Shown here: positions 42,865-50,802 of the stretch, in pieces | How the letters are laid out: each line of letters opens with the position of its first letter | Position numbering within the stretch: position 1 is the first letter of the stretch | Assembly (NCBI GenBank): GCA_023229765.1 | Contig: JALNYO010000025.1 | Coordinates: 1-52,529 of the forward strand | Length of the DNA stretch: 52,529 nucleotides | Direction: 5' to 3' | DNA from: Syntrophales bacterium | Lineage (GTDB): Bacteria > Desulfobacterota > Syntrophia > Syntrophales > UBA5619 | Program-made: the position numbers and the translations under genes | The notes under the pieces: generated by a model | What the model was told of the DNA's origin: nothing | Database searches by the model: none | The model's input: only the letters and a program-made list of their open reading frames with translations

Positions 42865-44521
42865 GATTTTCTCCTCCTGACTGCACTGTTCCCGCAAGGT
42901 TGCGGTTATCTGTCGAAAACAGTCGGAAAGAGTCGGTCGGTTCGAGATGGGCGCGCTCCATGACGGCCTTGTCTGACATCACCTTCCAGGGGGCGCCGTC
43001 GGCAACTACCTGCCCATGGGCCAGCAGGATCCAGCGGTGGGCGTGCTGTTCGGCAAAGGCGAGGTCATGCGTGACCAGCAGGATGGCCTGTCCCTGCGCA
43101 CGCAATTCGGCCAACAGGGTCCCCAGGATACTCCGAAAATACCAGTCCTGGCCGGCGGTCGGTTCGTCCAGCGCCAGGATCGCCGGGCGGTGGGCCAATG
43201 CCGCGGCAAACGCCACCCGTTTTTTTTCGCCGTCGCTTAACCGATACGGGGCGCGCTTCAGCAACGGCTCAAGGCGGAACAGCCTTACAAGCTCCCGGAG
43301 CCAAGCCTCATCATAGAGCCCCAAAGCCTTGGGGCCCACGAGAAGTTCATCCCATACCGTCAGCTTGAAAAACTGGCTGTTCGGATTTTGAAAAGCGATG
43401 CCCACCTGTCGGGCCAGTTGGGAGACTTTGACCTGGCCGGTCTCTTTCCCCAGCAAGCGGACCCGCCCCCGGGTTGGACGATACAGGCCATTGAGATGTT
43501 TGAGCAATACGGTTTTTCCGGCGCCGTTGGCCCCCACAATCGCCAGAGATTCGCCTCTGCGCAGCGTGAAACTGACGTCGCGCAGAATGGATGCGCCGTT
43601 TAAGTCAAAGGAAACGCGCTCGACTTCCAGTACAAGTTCCGCCGCAGGCGACGGGAGGGCCGGCGAAACGATCTTCAAGTCGGCAGGCAGCGGGGAAGCC
43701 AACTCCAGCGATTGGAGCGCCTCAACACTGAGAGGCAATCGGGGCAGTCCCAATCGCCGGCCGACGCGGACCGGCAGCGGCGATTCCAGTCCGAAAGGCT
43801 CCAGGTTTTGGGCAAGCTGCCGCTCAGGCGCTCCGTCCAGCACGATACGTCCCCGGTGAAGCGCCACCATTCGCCGAACGTCCGGCACGGTATAGGGCAG
43901 CCGATGCTCGCTGATCACCACCCCCACGCCCTTTTGTTGAATCGCCTGCAGCGCCGCCCGTACCCGCCGAACGCTTACAGAATCAAGATTGGCATAGGGT
44001 TCATCCAGTACCAGCAGTTGGGGAGCGATCGCCAACACGGCGGCAATGGCCGACAATTGTTGCTCTCCGCCCGACAATTCCTGGGGGTTGCGCTCCAGCA
44101 GGTCCGAAATATCAAGCATTTGCGCGGTTGCAAAAATCCGCTCCCGAATGTCGGCTCGGGGAAGTCCCAGGCTTTCCAGGCCAAAGGCGATTTCCCGAGC
44201 GACGCTGGAATTGAACAACTGGATTTCAGGGTTCTGAAATACCATTCCTACCCGCTCGAAAAGGTCCGTGACGGATTGCCCGGAGGTGGGTTTGCCGGCG
44301 ATGCGGACCTCCCCATACAGACGTCCGCCGTAAAAGTGGGGGATCAGGCCGTTAAAGGTGCGGCAAAGCGTCGATTTTCCGGAGCCGCTGGCGCCGCAAA
44401 CGAGCAGATACTCCCCCTGCGCAATGCGCAAGTCCACGCCGTCCAGGGCAAGGTTCGCATCCTCTTGCCGATAGGCGTACCCAAGTTGGTCGGTTTCCAC
44501 CACCCATAAAGACGACGTCAT
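42857..44521 (-). CDS. ECF transporter ATPase, two ABC domains fused (EcfA-EcfA')
   Basis: The protein has 554 residues. The first ABC domain has Walker A GASGSGKST, signature LSGGEQQ and Walker B LLVLDEPYANLD. The second has Walker A GANGAGKTV, signature LSDGEKKR and Walker B ILALDEPTAGQD. Fusion of the two ECF ATPases is a known variant. It powers uptake of the substrate bound by ThiW. It starts 3 bases after the thiW stop without an obvious ribosome binding site of its own, so coupling is likely. Confidence 0.9.
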   Translation of the reverse strand: MTSSLWVVETDQLGYAYRQEDANLALDGVDLRIAQGEYLLVCGASGSGKSTLCRTFNGLIPHFYGGRLYGEVRIAGKPTSGQSVTDLFERVGMVFQNPEIQLFNSSVAREIAFGLESLGLPRADIRERIFATAQMLDISDLLERNPQELSGGEQQLSAIAAVLAIAPQLLVLDEPYANLDSVSVRRVRAALQAIQQKGVGVVISEHRLPYTVPDVRRMVALHRGRIVLDGAPERQLAQNLEPFGLESPLPVRVGRRLGLPRLPLSVEALQSLELASPLPADLKIVSPALPSPAAELVLEVERVSFDLNGASILRDVSFTLRRGESLAIVGANGAGKTVLLKHLNGLYRPTRGRVRLLGKETGQVKVSQLARQVGIAFQNPNSQFFKLTVWDELLVGPKALGLYDEAWLRELVRLFRLEPLLKRAPYRLSDGEKKRVAFAAALAHRPAILALDEPTAGQDWYFRSILGTLLAELRAQGQAILLVTHDLAFAEQHAHRWILLAHGQVVADGAPWKVMSDKAVMERAHLEPTDSFRLFSTDNRNLAGTVQSGGENHA

Positions 44522-44524
44522 CGG

Positions 44525-45055
44525 TTAAATCTTGAGATGGACGATGTCGGCCCGTTCCAGCAGCTTTATGGCCAGCACCCCCAAAACGGCGCCCGCAAGC
44601 GTGCTTGCCAAAAATGAGGGGATCAAGGCCAACAGGGGAATGACTTTCCCCATCAACACGGGGGCCACAAGCAGCGCGCTGACCAGAGGCGCGATTAAAC
44701 CGGTGCCGACGATTTCGCCGGCGGCGCCTGCGTAAATGTTGCGGGTATAACGATAGAAGAGACCCGCCAGAAGGGCGCCGATCATGCCACCGGGAAAGGC
44801 CAGCAAGGTTCCCAGCCCCGTCGCGTTGCGCAGCGCGGCGATGATGGTCGCGATCGCCACTGCCCACCAAGGTCCCAGCAACAACGCTGCAACCACATTG
44901 ACAAAGTGCTGGGTCGGATTGACCTTGGCGATGCCTACAGGAAATGACGTATAGGGCGCCAGTGCTACCCCCAGGGCCACCAACACCACAGCATAGGCCG
45001 CTTTACGGGTGTCTGTTCCATTCAAAGAATTGAAATTTTTGACCTCCTCACTCAT
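44525..45055 (-). CDS. thiW: ECF transporter substrate-binding (S) component ThiW
   Basis: The protein has 176 residues, nearly all membrane helices, with ThiW-type motifs 'PYTSFPVGIAKVNPTQHFVN' and 'ALRNATGLGTLLAFPGGM'. ThiW is predicted to bind a thiazole precursor of thiamine (hydroxyethyl-thiazole) and is usually TPP-riboswitch controlled, as here through thiC. GGAGGCGATTGA precedes the ATG. It forms a full ECF transporter with the fused ATPase and EcfT. Confidence 0.88.
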   Translation of the reverse strand: MSEEVKNFNSLNGTDTRKAAYAVVLVALGVALAPYTSFPVGIAKVNPTQHFVNVVAALLLGPWWAVAIATIIAALRNATGLGTLLAFPGGMIGALLAGLFYRYTRNIYAGAAGEIVGTGLIAPLVSALLVAPVLMGKVIPLLALIPSFLASTLAGAVLGVLAIKLLERADIVHLKI

Positions 45056-45088
45056 TCAATCGCCTCCGATTCCTCCGCGAATGGATAT

Positions 45089-46378
45089 TCATGCGGCGTT
45101 GCCGTCTATGAAGCGGCTGTACGTTTTAATTGCACACAGCTCGCCGCACATGGTGCAGACATCCCGGTCCTTGTCTTCGGTCATGCAGCGGACCCGTCTT
45201 GCCTTCACCGGATCGATGGAAAGCTGGAACATCGTTTCCCAGTCGAAGCCTCTCCTGGCCCGGGACATGCTTTCGTTTCTCTGCCATGCCCCGGCAACCC
45301 CCTTCTCCAAATCCCCGATGTGCGCTGCGATGCGCGACGCGATCACCCCTTCGCGCACGTCCTCGACGGTGGGCAGTCCCAGATGCTCGGCCGGGGTGAC
45401 ATAGCAGAGGAAATCGGCGCCGGCGCCGGCTGCGATCGCCCCGCCAATCGCGCCGACGATGTGGTCGTAGCCAGGGGCGATGTCCGTCGGCAGAGGTCCC
45501 AGAACGTAATAGGGGGCGTCGTTGCAGAGGCGCTTCTGGAGTTTCATATCCGCAGCGATCCGATTCAGCGGGACATGACCCGGTCCCTCCACCATGACCT
45601 GAACCCCAGCTTTCCGAGATCGGTCCACGAGTTCTCCCAGCACGATCAACTCGGCAAGCTGCGCGCGGTCTTCTGCGTCGCAGATGGTTCCCGGCCGCAA
45701 TCCGTCGCCCAGCGACAGGGTCACATCGTACTGACGGGCGATCGTGAGCAGGCGGTCGAAATGTTCGTAGAGCGGATTTTCCTGCCCGTGCAGGCCCATC
45801 CATTCCGCCATCAAACTCCCGCCGCGCGAAACCATCCCCATGATCCGGTCTTCCTTTTTCAGGACGTCCAGGGTACGGGTTGTGATGCCGCAGTGGAGGG
45901 TCATAAAATCTACGCCCATTTGCGCCTCGTGTTCGATATCCGCAAAAAGGGCATCCTCGGTGAGATCCCCGCAGGTTAGACCGCCGGCGAACAGGCGGCT
46001 GATGGAGCGATAGATGGGCACCGTTCCGATCATTACGGAGGAGTGTTCGATCATCCCGGCAAGGATCGCATCGATATCGCCTCCGGTCGAGAGATCCATC
46101 ACGGCGTCCGCCCCGGCCTCAATGGCCGTGCGCAATTTTTCGATCTCCTCCGGGAGATTGGCATGGCTTGCCGAGGTTCCGATGTTGGCGTTGATTTTGG
46201 TCGAGAGCCCCCGGCCGATCGCCCTCGCCTCGAAGGCACGCAAACGGTTTTTCGGGATCACGACGGAGCCCGCCGCCACCCTCCCGCAGAGCTCCTCCGG
46301 CGCCACACAATCGTGTTTAGCCGCCTGTTCCATTTCCTCTGTGATTTTACCCTCTTTGGCCGCATCGAGCTGTGTCAT
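45089..46378 (-). CDS. thiC: phosphomethylpyrimidine synthase
   Basis: The protein has 429 residues, the shorter form common in anaerobes. It is a radical-SAM-like enzyme converting aminoimidazole ribotide to HMP-phosphate, the pyrimidine half of thiamine. The C-terminal cluster-binding motif CTMCGELC (CxxCxxxxC type) is present, as are NANIGTSASH and MVEGPGHVPLNRI. The start at 46378 follows GGAGGG by 8 bases. Expression is controlled by the upstream TPP riboswitch and attenuator. Confidence 0.95.
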   Translation of the reverse strand: MTQLDAAKEGKITEEMEQAAKHDCVAPEELCGRVAAGSVVIPKNRLRAFEARAIGRGLSTKINANIGTSASHANLPEEIEKLRTAIEAGADAVMDLSTGGDIDAILAGMIEHSSVMIGTVPIYRSISRLFAGGLTCGDLTEDALFADIEHEAQMGVDFMTLHCGITTRTLDVLKKEDRIMGMVSRGGSLMAEWMGLHGQENPLYEHFDRLLTIARQYDVTLSLGDGLRPGTICDAEDRAQLAELIVLGELVDRSRKAGVQVMVEGPGHVPLNRIAADMKLQKRLCNDAPYYVLGPLPTDIAPGYDHIVGAIGGAIAAGAGADFLCYVTPAEHLGLPTVEDVREGVIASRIAAHIGDLEKGVAGAWQRNESMSRARRGFDWETMFQLSIDPVKARRVRCMTEDKDRDVCTMCGELCAIKTYSRFIDGNAA

Positions 46379-46402
46379 TTCATTTCCCTCCGTTCAAAAC
46401 GC

Positions 46403-46434
46403 AAAAAGGCCGCCTCGCGGGGGGAAGCGGCCTT
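46403..46434 (-). terminator. attenuator terminator between TPP riboswitch and thiC
   Basis: On the minus strand AAGGCCGC (46434-46427) pairs with GCGGCCTT (46413-46406) and is followed by a T-run ending at 46403. Lying between the TPP aptamer and the thiC ribosome binding site, it is the expected expression platform: termination when TPP is bound. Confidence 0.85.
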
Positions 46435-46453
46435 CATGCATGTTGCACAATCG

Positions 46454-46548
46454 GCTCATTTCCCTACGCAGGCATTACCCTGATCAGGTCGGTAAAGGGT
46501 CGCTAAAAATTCGGCATCTCAGTCCCCTAAAGGACACCCCTAACGAGC
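46454..46548 (-). ncRNA. TPP riboswitch (THI element) controlling the thiC operon
   Basis: Read on the minus strand, the conserved blocks occur in order: TAGGGGTGTCC, CTGAGATGCC, ACCCTTT, ACCTGATCAGGGTAATGCC and GCGTAGGGA. The closing P1 stem is GCTCGTT with AATGAGC. The predicted transcript start is at or next to its 5' edge. It senses thiamine pyrophosphate and should shut down thiC, thiW and the ECF genes when thiamine is plentiful. Confidence 0.95.
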
Positions 46549-46554
46549 GGTTCG

Positions 46555-46583
46555 ATTATGCGGTACAGATTTTCGATTGTCAA
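46555..46583 (-). promoter_or_regulatory. sigma70 promoter of the thiC operon
   Basis: TTGACA (46583-46578), exactly 17 bases, then CATAAT (46560-46555) on the minus strand. Transcription would begin near 46548, exactly where the riboswitch starts. Confidence 0.8.
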
Positions 46584-46668
46584 GAATTTTCATGCTTCGT
46601 TGTGCTTGCCCTAAGCATGGGGGTTTGTAAGAAAGACCATACCGGTCGGACATCAGAATCAAAAACAA

Positions 46669-46694
46669 TAGGGGTGGTTCGCGAACCACCCCTA
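46669..46694. repeat. 26-bp perfect palindrome
   Basis: TAGGGGTGGTTCG is followed at once by its reverse complement. It lies upstream of the thiC promoter, with no T-run on either side. It could be a dispersed repeat unit or an operator; nothing further can be said. Confidence 0.6.
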
Positions 46695-46826
46695 CCAAAA
46701 AACCGCCGGTGAGAAACCGACGGGGAATATAACGGAGAGGGGCCTTCACATAAATCACCTATAACTTTGTTTTTATTCAATAAGTAGAATCCGTTTTTTC
46801 GTCGATATGAAAGGTTGTAACAAACA

Positions 46827-47180
46827 TTATTCGATAACTTTAATCTGTTCCTGGTCCTTGAGGATTATCTCTGGTTTACCTTTGTATTCCTTGATTATCC
46901 CTGTTACCTGAACCTTCTTGTTGCGGTAGTATTGATCAGGGTTGGGCGGAAACCTCGGTAAATCTGACGGAAATATTACCAAGGAGAAAGTCGTCTTGTA
47001 ATTCCTATCAAAATTAAGAAAACAAACCTTTGGGAGGCACTTACCGGCAACGATCACACCCGTAACAGTCTTGTATTTGCCGTAGTGATTAGCCGCATCC
47101 TTCCAGTTGACGGTGTTTTCGGCGAACGCGTAACCGCTCGTCATGAAAATCAAAAAAATAATCAGTAAAGTCTTTCGCAT
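46827..47180 (-). CDS. small exported protein with OB-fold-like domain
   Basis: The protein has 117 residues. A clear Sec signal peptide (MRKTLLIIFLIFMTSGYAFA, cleavage after AFA) precedes about 97 mature residues with the alternating beta pattern of an OB-fold ('KTVTGVIVAGKC', 'CFLNFDR', 'TFSLVIFPSDLPRF', 'KKVQVTGIIKEYKGKPEIILKD'). The last segment matches small OB-fold proteins that bind nucleic acid or nucleotides. The start at 47180 has GAGGGG upstream; a longer frame is rejected. It follows the exported beta-CASP gene by 13 bases, so the two form one operon. Confidence 0.75.
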   Translation of the reverse strand: MRKTLLIIFLIFMTSGYAFAENTVNWKDAANHYGKYKTVTGVIVAGKCLPKVCFLNFDRNYKTTFSLVIFPSDLPRFPPNPDQYYRNKKVQVTGIIKEYKGKPEIILKDQEQIKVIE

Positions 47181-47193
47181 AGCCCCTCTTCTA

Positions 47194-48741
47194 TTAATCA
47201 AGGTATCCTGCCTGTAATCCATCTCGCCCCATTCCCTTGCACATATCTTTTTGTTTCTTGGTTGTAACCTTGCCTGCATCGAAACTCAATGTCTCCATAT
47301 AATCTTTTGCCGGCGCCATTGCCGGAACTCTCAGATATTTCGTTATTCTATCAGCCAGACTCAAGGTGGTGTCTCGCTCTCCATGGATTACAAAAACCTT
47401 GCCAACGGTTTTAAAGCCTGCCAGCCATTTCATAATCTCGCAACCGTCAGCGTGAGAAGAGAAGACGTCATATTTCTTGATCTTCATAAGTACTGGCATG
47501 GTAAATGTTTCAGTAACAAAATTTCCATTAATCCAGTCTTCGATGGTGATTTCGATTGCCTTGGCTCCCTCTTGGAGCTTCCTTCCAGGGGTTCCTGGAG
47601 CCTGCCAGCCAATAATAGCCAAGAGGTTCGATGGGTCGGAAATCATTGCCTTCAAGTGTTTGGGGCTGTTGGCGTGTCCGAGCATGCCGCTTGAGCTTAA
47701 GTATATCGATGGCTTATGATAACCATGAGCGGCTAAGGCATCTTTACCGGACACTTCCAGCAGGCCCTCGCAACTGAGCGGATGCTGTCCCTTCGCAACG
47801 AGGTTTCTGGCGTCGCTGTCGTAGTATTTAGAATATCTCTTGTAGATACTCGTGATGTCGTTGGCCGTTCTACTGTCTGAATAGATAGGGGTCCCAGACG
47901 GGATGACACCCCTTATCTTCATGTTGCAAAGTATTGCAACGACCTTCTGTGTCTTTTCCAAAACAAATGCGGGAATAAGAACAGAGCCGCCGTGAACCAA
48001 GGCCTTCTTAACGTCGTTCTCGAAGGGCCTGTAGTTAATTTGGCCCTTCGCACTGTCGCCGTAAGTTGATTCAACAATGACATAGTTTGCATCGTTGATC
48101 TGTGCGTGATCCCGAAGGATCGGGACATTACGCCCGCCTATGTCCCCACCCGCCACTATTTTTAGCTTCTGATTGCCTCTCTTGATCCAGATCTCAATGA
48201 TCGCAGATCCGAGGATGTGGCCAGCGTCGTTAAAACGAACTTCAACATCTGACGAGAGCGACACAATCTGACCGTAGTCAGCCGTCTCAAAACGATCCAT
48301 CATCTGGTTCAGGTTGATGCGGTCGAATAGTTTGGTGTTTTGACTTTCAGCGATGCCAAGGCTCATATCCAACATACGGCCGGCAATATCTTTAGTGGCG
48401 TCGATACCGACGACCGGGCCTTTGAAACCATTTTTATACAGCAATGGTAGCCTACCTGAGTGATCGATATGGGCGTGAGTTAGCAGTACAAAGTTGAGTT
48501 TTTCAGGATTATCCAAAACCGCCTGGTTATTTTGCTGATCTTCTTTGTCGTAGTAGAGGCCATAGTCGATCAGAAATATGGTTTTTCCTGTATCTATGAG
48601 GATCGCAGAGCCACCAATGGATTGAGCGGCGCCGAGGAACTGAATGTATGGATATTGATTGTCAAGCTTCTCTTTCGCAAAACCTGTGGAGAAAGGAATC
48701 ATAACAAACGAAATCAGAGCATAAAAAACCTTCCTTCTCAT
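47194..48741 (-). CDS. exported beta-CASP metallo-beta-lactamase-fold protein (nuclease-like)
   Basis: The protein has 515 residues. It has a Sec-type N-terminus (MRRKVFYALISFVMIPFSTG, cleavage near FAK). The complete MBL metal set follows: HAHIDH at 89-94, H175 in DAGHILGSA and D200 in AGGDIG. The beta-CASP signatures follow: VESTYGD (motif A), PAFVLEKTQ, SSSGMLGHANS, SHADG (motif C) and VIHGE. This is the CPSF73/RNase J/YsdB-like architecture of RNA-cleaving enzymes, which normally act in the cytoplasm; a signal peptide is unusual. It is co-transcribed with an exported OB-fold protein. The substrate, extracellular or periplasmic nucleic acid or something else, is unknown. Confidence 0.85.
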   Translation of the reverse strand: MRRKVFYALISFVMIPFSTGFAKEKLDNQYPYIQFLGAAQSIGGSAILIDTGKTIFLIDYGLYYDKEDQQNNQAVLDNPEKLNFVLLTHAHIDHSGRLPLLYKNGFKGPVVGIDATKDIAGRMLDMSLGIAESQNTKLFDRINLNQMMDRFETADYGQIVSLSSDVEVRFNDAGHILGSAIIEIWIKRGNQKLKIVAGGDIGGRNVPILRDHAQINDANYVIVESTYGDSAKGQINYRPFENDVKKALVHGGSVLIPAFVLEKTQKVVAILCNMKIRGVIPSGTPIYSDSRTANDITSIYKRYSKYYDSDARNLVAKGQHPLSCEGLLEVSGKDALAAHGYHKPSIYLSSSGMLGHANSPKHLKAMISDPSNLLAIIGWQAPGTPGRKLQEGAKAIEITIEDWINGNFVTETFTMPVLMKIKKYDVFSSHADGCEIMKWLAGFKTVGKVFVIHGERDTTLSLADRITKYLRVPAMAPAKDYMETLSFDAGKVTTKKQKDMCKGMGRDGLQAGYLD

Positions 48742-48762
48742 TATCAGGCCATCCCTTGGTTA

Positions 48763-48817
48763 TGATAACCGAAAACTGACCAGAAAAAGGGGGTAGTGAT
48801 AACCCAAAATTGACCAG
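48763..48817. repeat. two 21-bp direct repeats resembling an IS21-family end
   Basis: TGATAACCGAAAACTGACCAG (48763-48783, given here as two parts: TGATAACCGAAA and ACTGACCAG) recurs at 48797-48817 with 2 differences. Multiple subterminal direct repeats of the type 'GAAAACTGACCAG' are a hallmark of IS21-family ends. No istA or istB gene is nearby, so this is probably a solo end or a remnant. Confidence 0.45.
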
Positions 48818-48852
48818 TTAGGTCTTGATTAATCGGAAGTAATAAAATGTTT

Positions 48853-49176
48853 TCAAATGTTCGGCCTATCGCAGGTTTCGCAACGACGAGGATGGAAAGT
48901 TATACTCACCTCAACATTCTCATCGAGCTTGCCGAGAATAGCTATCATCCTGTCAAGGGTAAAGCGGTCAAGTTTTGCATTGCGAATGCGCGAAAACTCC
49001 GAATGGGCTACGCCCGTCAGTTTTTCGGCATCGCGTGTTGAAAGGCCACGTGTGTCAAGCATGCGGATGACCTCCGCCGCAAGAATGGCGCGAGCCTGCT
49101 CTAATCCTGCATCTGTACGGCCAAAGTCGGAAAATACATTGCCGCTGCCGCGAAGTAGTTCTAATTTGTCGCTCAT
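48853..49176 (-). CDS. higA: HigA-type antitoxin, XRE-family helix-turn-helix
   Basis: The protein has 107 residues. A helix-turn-helix core ('LSTRDAEKLTGVAHSEFSRIRNAKLDRFTLDRMIAILGKL') matches the XRE antitoxins of the HigA/NadS group. The ATG at 49176 has AGGAGG upstream and overlaps the toxin stop by ATGA. The C-terminus after 'VEVSITFHP' ends with a Cys-containing tail. It should neutralise the toxin encoded just upstream and repress the operon. Confidence 0.85.
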   Translation of the reverse strand: MSDKLELLRGSGNVFSDFGRTDAGLEQARAILAAEVIRMLDTRGLSTRDAEKLTGVAHSEFSRIRNAKLDRFTLDRMIAILGKLDENVEVSITFHPRRCETCDRPNI

Positions 49177-49517
49177 TTCAGGGCCTCCTGCAGTTGCTTT
49201 AAGCGTTGGCGGATGATGTCGATCTCCATTTGAGGTGTCTTGATCCCTGTCTTCGATTTCTTTTGAAAGGCGTGAATCACCCAAATATCATGGCCGATTT
49301 TCACGGCGTAAATGACACGAAAGGCATCCCCACGATGCCGAAGTGCGATTTGAAACACGCCGCCGGCAACGCCCTTGAAAGGTTTGACGTTGTCGGATTT
49401 TTCCCCCTCGGCAGCAATAGTGAGAGCAGCGAGCATGTCACGTTGTACATTCTCAGGAAATTCATCGAAGTCTTTCCTTGCTGCCTTAATCCACGAAACG
49501 GGTCGAGTGTTTTTCAT
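49173..49517 (-). CDS. higB: HigB/RelE-type toxin (phage-derived Gp49-like)
   Basis: The protein has 114 residues of the PF05973-type RelE superfamily: 'PVSWIKAARKDFDEFPENVQRDML', 'KPFKGVAGGVFQIALRHRGDAFRVIYAVK', and 'IWVIHAFQKKSKTGIKTP'. The basic residues and 'FRVIYA' strand fit a ribosome-dependent mRNA interferase. Toxin precedes antitoxin, as in HigBA. The start at 49517 is preferred by family; an in-frame TTG at 49553 is possible. The gene appears intact. Confidence 0.87.
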   Translation of the reverse strand: MKNTRPVSWIKAARKDFDEFPENVQRDMLAALTIAAEGEKSDNVKPFKGVAGGVFQIALRHRGDAFRVIYAVKIGHDIWVIHAFQKKSKTGIKTPQMEIDIIRQRLKQLQEALK

Positions 49518-49572
49518 TGTGTGTATGTTGACATATTCGTCACCAGTTAGCAAGCGTTATTTCTGTGGCTGG

Positions 49573-49591
49573 TTCAATCTTGCAGATTGAA
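49573..49591 (-). promoter_or_regulatory. inverted repeat upstream of higBA, candidate HigA operator
   Basis: TTCAATC (49573-49579) and GATTGAA (49585-49591) flank a 5-base spacer, about 56 bases upstream of the toxin ATG. A dyad of this size in front of an XRE-autoregulated pair is a reasonable operator candidate. Confidence 0.4.
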
Positions 49592-49660
49592 CAAAAACAT
49601 TAAGAAATATATCATACGCAAGTCTGATAACTTCGTAAAAAATCGAAAAACAGCCATTTT

Positions 49661-49743
49661 GTCATTGCGAGCGAAGCGCGGCAATCTCGAAAGTGGTTGG
49701 TTATCCAAAAGATTGCCGCATCGCTACTTTCCGCGCAATGGCA
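49661..49743. repeat. REP-like repeat between higBA and the YhcG remnant
   Basis: The stretch from GTCATTGCGAGCGAAGCGCG to CCGCGCAATGGCA contains the pair CGGCAATCT (49679-49687) and AGATTGCCG (49710-49718). Its style (a 'TCATTGCGAGCG' head) is typical of interspersed intergenic repeats. The rest of 49518-49969 holds only the candidate operator at 49573 and no recognised gene. Confidence 0.6.
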
Positions 49744-49969
49744 GATAGCAACTTTTGACGAGTGCATCAATCCTGACCAAAGTTTTAAACCGGCGGGAGC
49801 CATTAAGATTCAAGAAATTAGAAGAAACAATTGACCGACGACCAGGGTCTGATCCACAAAAGGCTGGTGACCCTCACCGACCCGTTGCGCGGCCTTCCGC
49901 CCACTTGTTTGCCGAGTCAGAAACGGCGACCGGCTGGAAGGCTTCCGGACCCTCCTGTCTGGATCGTGA

Positions 49970-50324
49970 ATGCGGCAGGCGGCGGGTGCGCTGGCGGCCA
50001 ACAGCGAGCTGATTTCGCTTTATTATGATCTTGGCGCGCAAATAGTCGAACGCGAAAACAATGCCCGCTGGGGCAGCGGCTTCATTGATGCGTTCAGCCG
50101 CGATCTAAAAAAGGAATTTCCGGGAATTGCGGGGTTTTCAGCAAAAAACTTGCGCTATTTGCCGGGCCTTCTTCCGGTTTTACTGTGACGAGTCAATTTG
50201 GCAACAGGCTGTTGCCAAATTAGATAGCGACCCTTTGGCGGGAGTGAAGTCAGATATCTCGGCTTTGATTTCTCAAATCCCCTGGGGCCACAACATCCTG
50301 ATTTTCACCGTGATTTTCGGCTGA
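49970..50324 (+). pseudogene. YhcG-family (DUF1016) PDDEXK nuclease, frameshifted N-terminal remnant
   Basis: The first frame gives 'NSELISLYYDLGAQIVERE', 'WGSGFIDAFSRDLKKEFPG' and 'FSAKNLRY', the N-terminal DUF1016 signature of YhcG nucleases. Near 50160 the frame shifts, and the protein continues in another frame as 'CRAFFRFYCDESIWQQAVAK' and 'ISQIPWGHNILIF', again classic YhcG. It then ends; the C-terminal PD-(D/E)xK domain is missing. YhcG-type genes often accompany type I R-M loci, like the remnants at 51.5-52.5 kb. Confidence 0.8.
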
Positions 50325-50427
50325 ACGCCTTTTTTATCCAAAGCGCCGTAAAACCCCGTCATTCATGGCGCAGTCTTGATAAAAAACTCCTTGCAATAAC
50401 TATCATCTGATGATAATCTAAAAAACC

Positions 50428-50748
50428 ATGAAAGATAGACACCGCTCCAAGGAAGATGAGACCCTTGCCACTCTGCTGAATCTGAACGGTGAAGTCTTTC
50501 CCATGGAAAACGGCTATTGGACCAAGTTTGAGGCGTGGCGGGTGGAACCAGAAACGCACATTCCACACGGCGTCCGGTATTCCCTGAGTCTTCATGACCG
50601 GTACAACCGAAGGATACTGGGATTTGACAATGCCCACGCCATCCGACCGGCAAAGAAAGGTTACGCCGCCCGGAAAATCACCTGGGATCATGGTCACAAC
50701 CGGGAGAAAGTATACCCTATGAATATGAATCGGCCGGCCAATTGCTAG
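50428..50748 (+). CDS. DUF6516 (TumE-like) toxin with a 3' frameshift
   Basis: The frame has 106 residues; 'GVRYSLSLHDRYNRRILGFDNAHAI' and 'WDHGHNREKVY' match the DUF6516 group, toxins of TumE/TumA-type pairs. After 'REKVY' this frame ends with an unrelated tail (PMNMNRPANC). The +1-shifted frame continues 'YEYESAGQLLEDFWLGVEKI' and stops at 50792, 10 bases before the antitoxin ATG, which looks like the true C-terminus. One base appears lost near 50710-50715. The toxin is therefore probably altered or inactive, unless this is a sequencing error. Confidence 0.7.
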   Translation: MKDRHRSKEDETLATLLNLNGEVFPMENGYWTKFEAWRVEPETHIPHGVRYSLSLHDRYNRRILGFDNAHAIRPAKKGYAARKITWDHGHNREKVYPMNMNRPANC

Positions 50749-50802
50749 AGGATTTCTGGCTTGGGGTCGAGAAAATCATGGGGGAGAAATGAAAGGAGCA
50801 AC

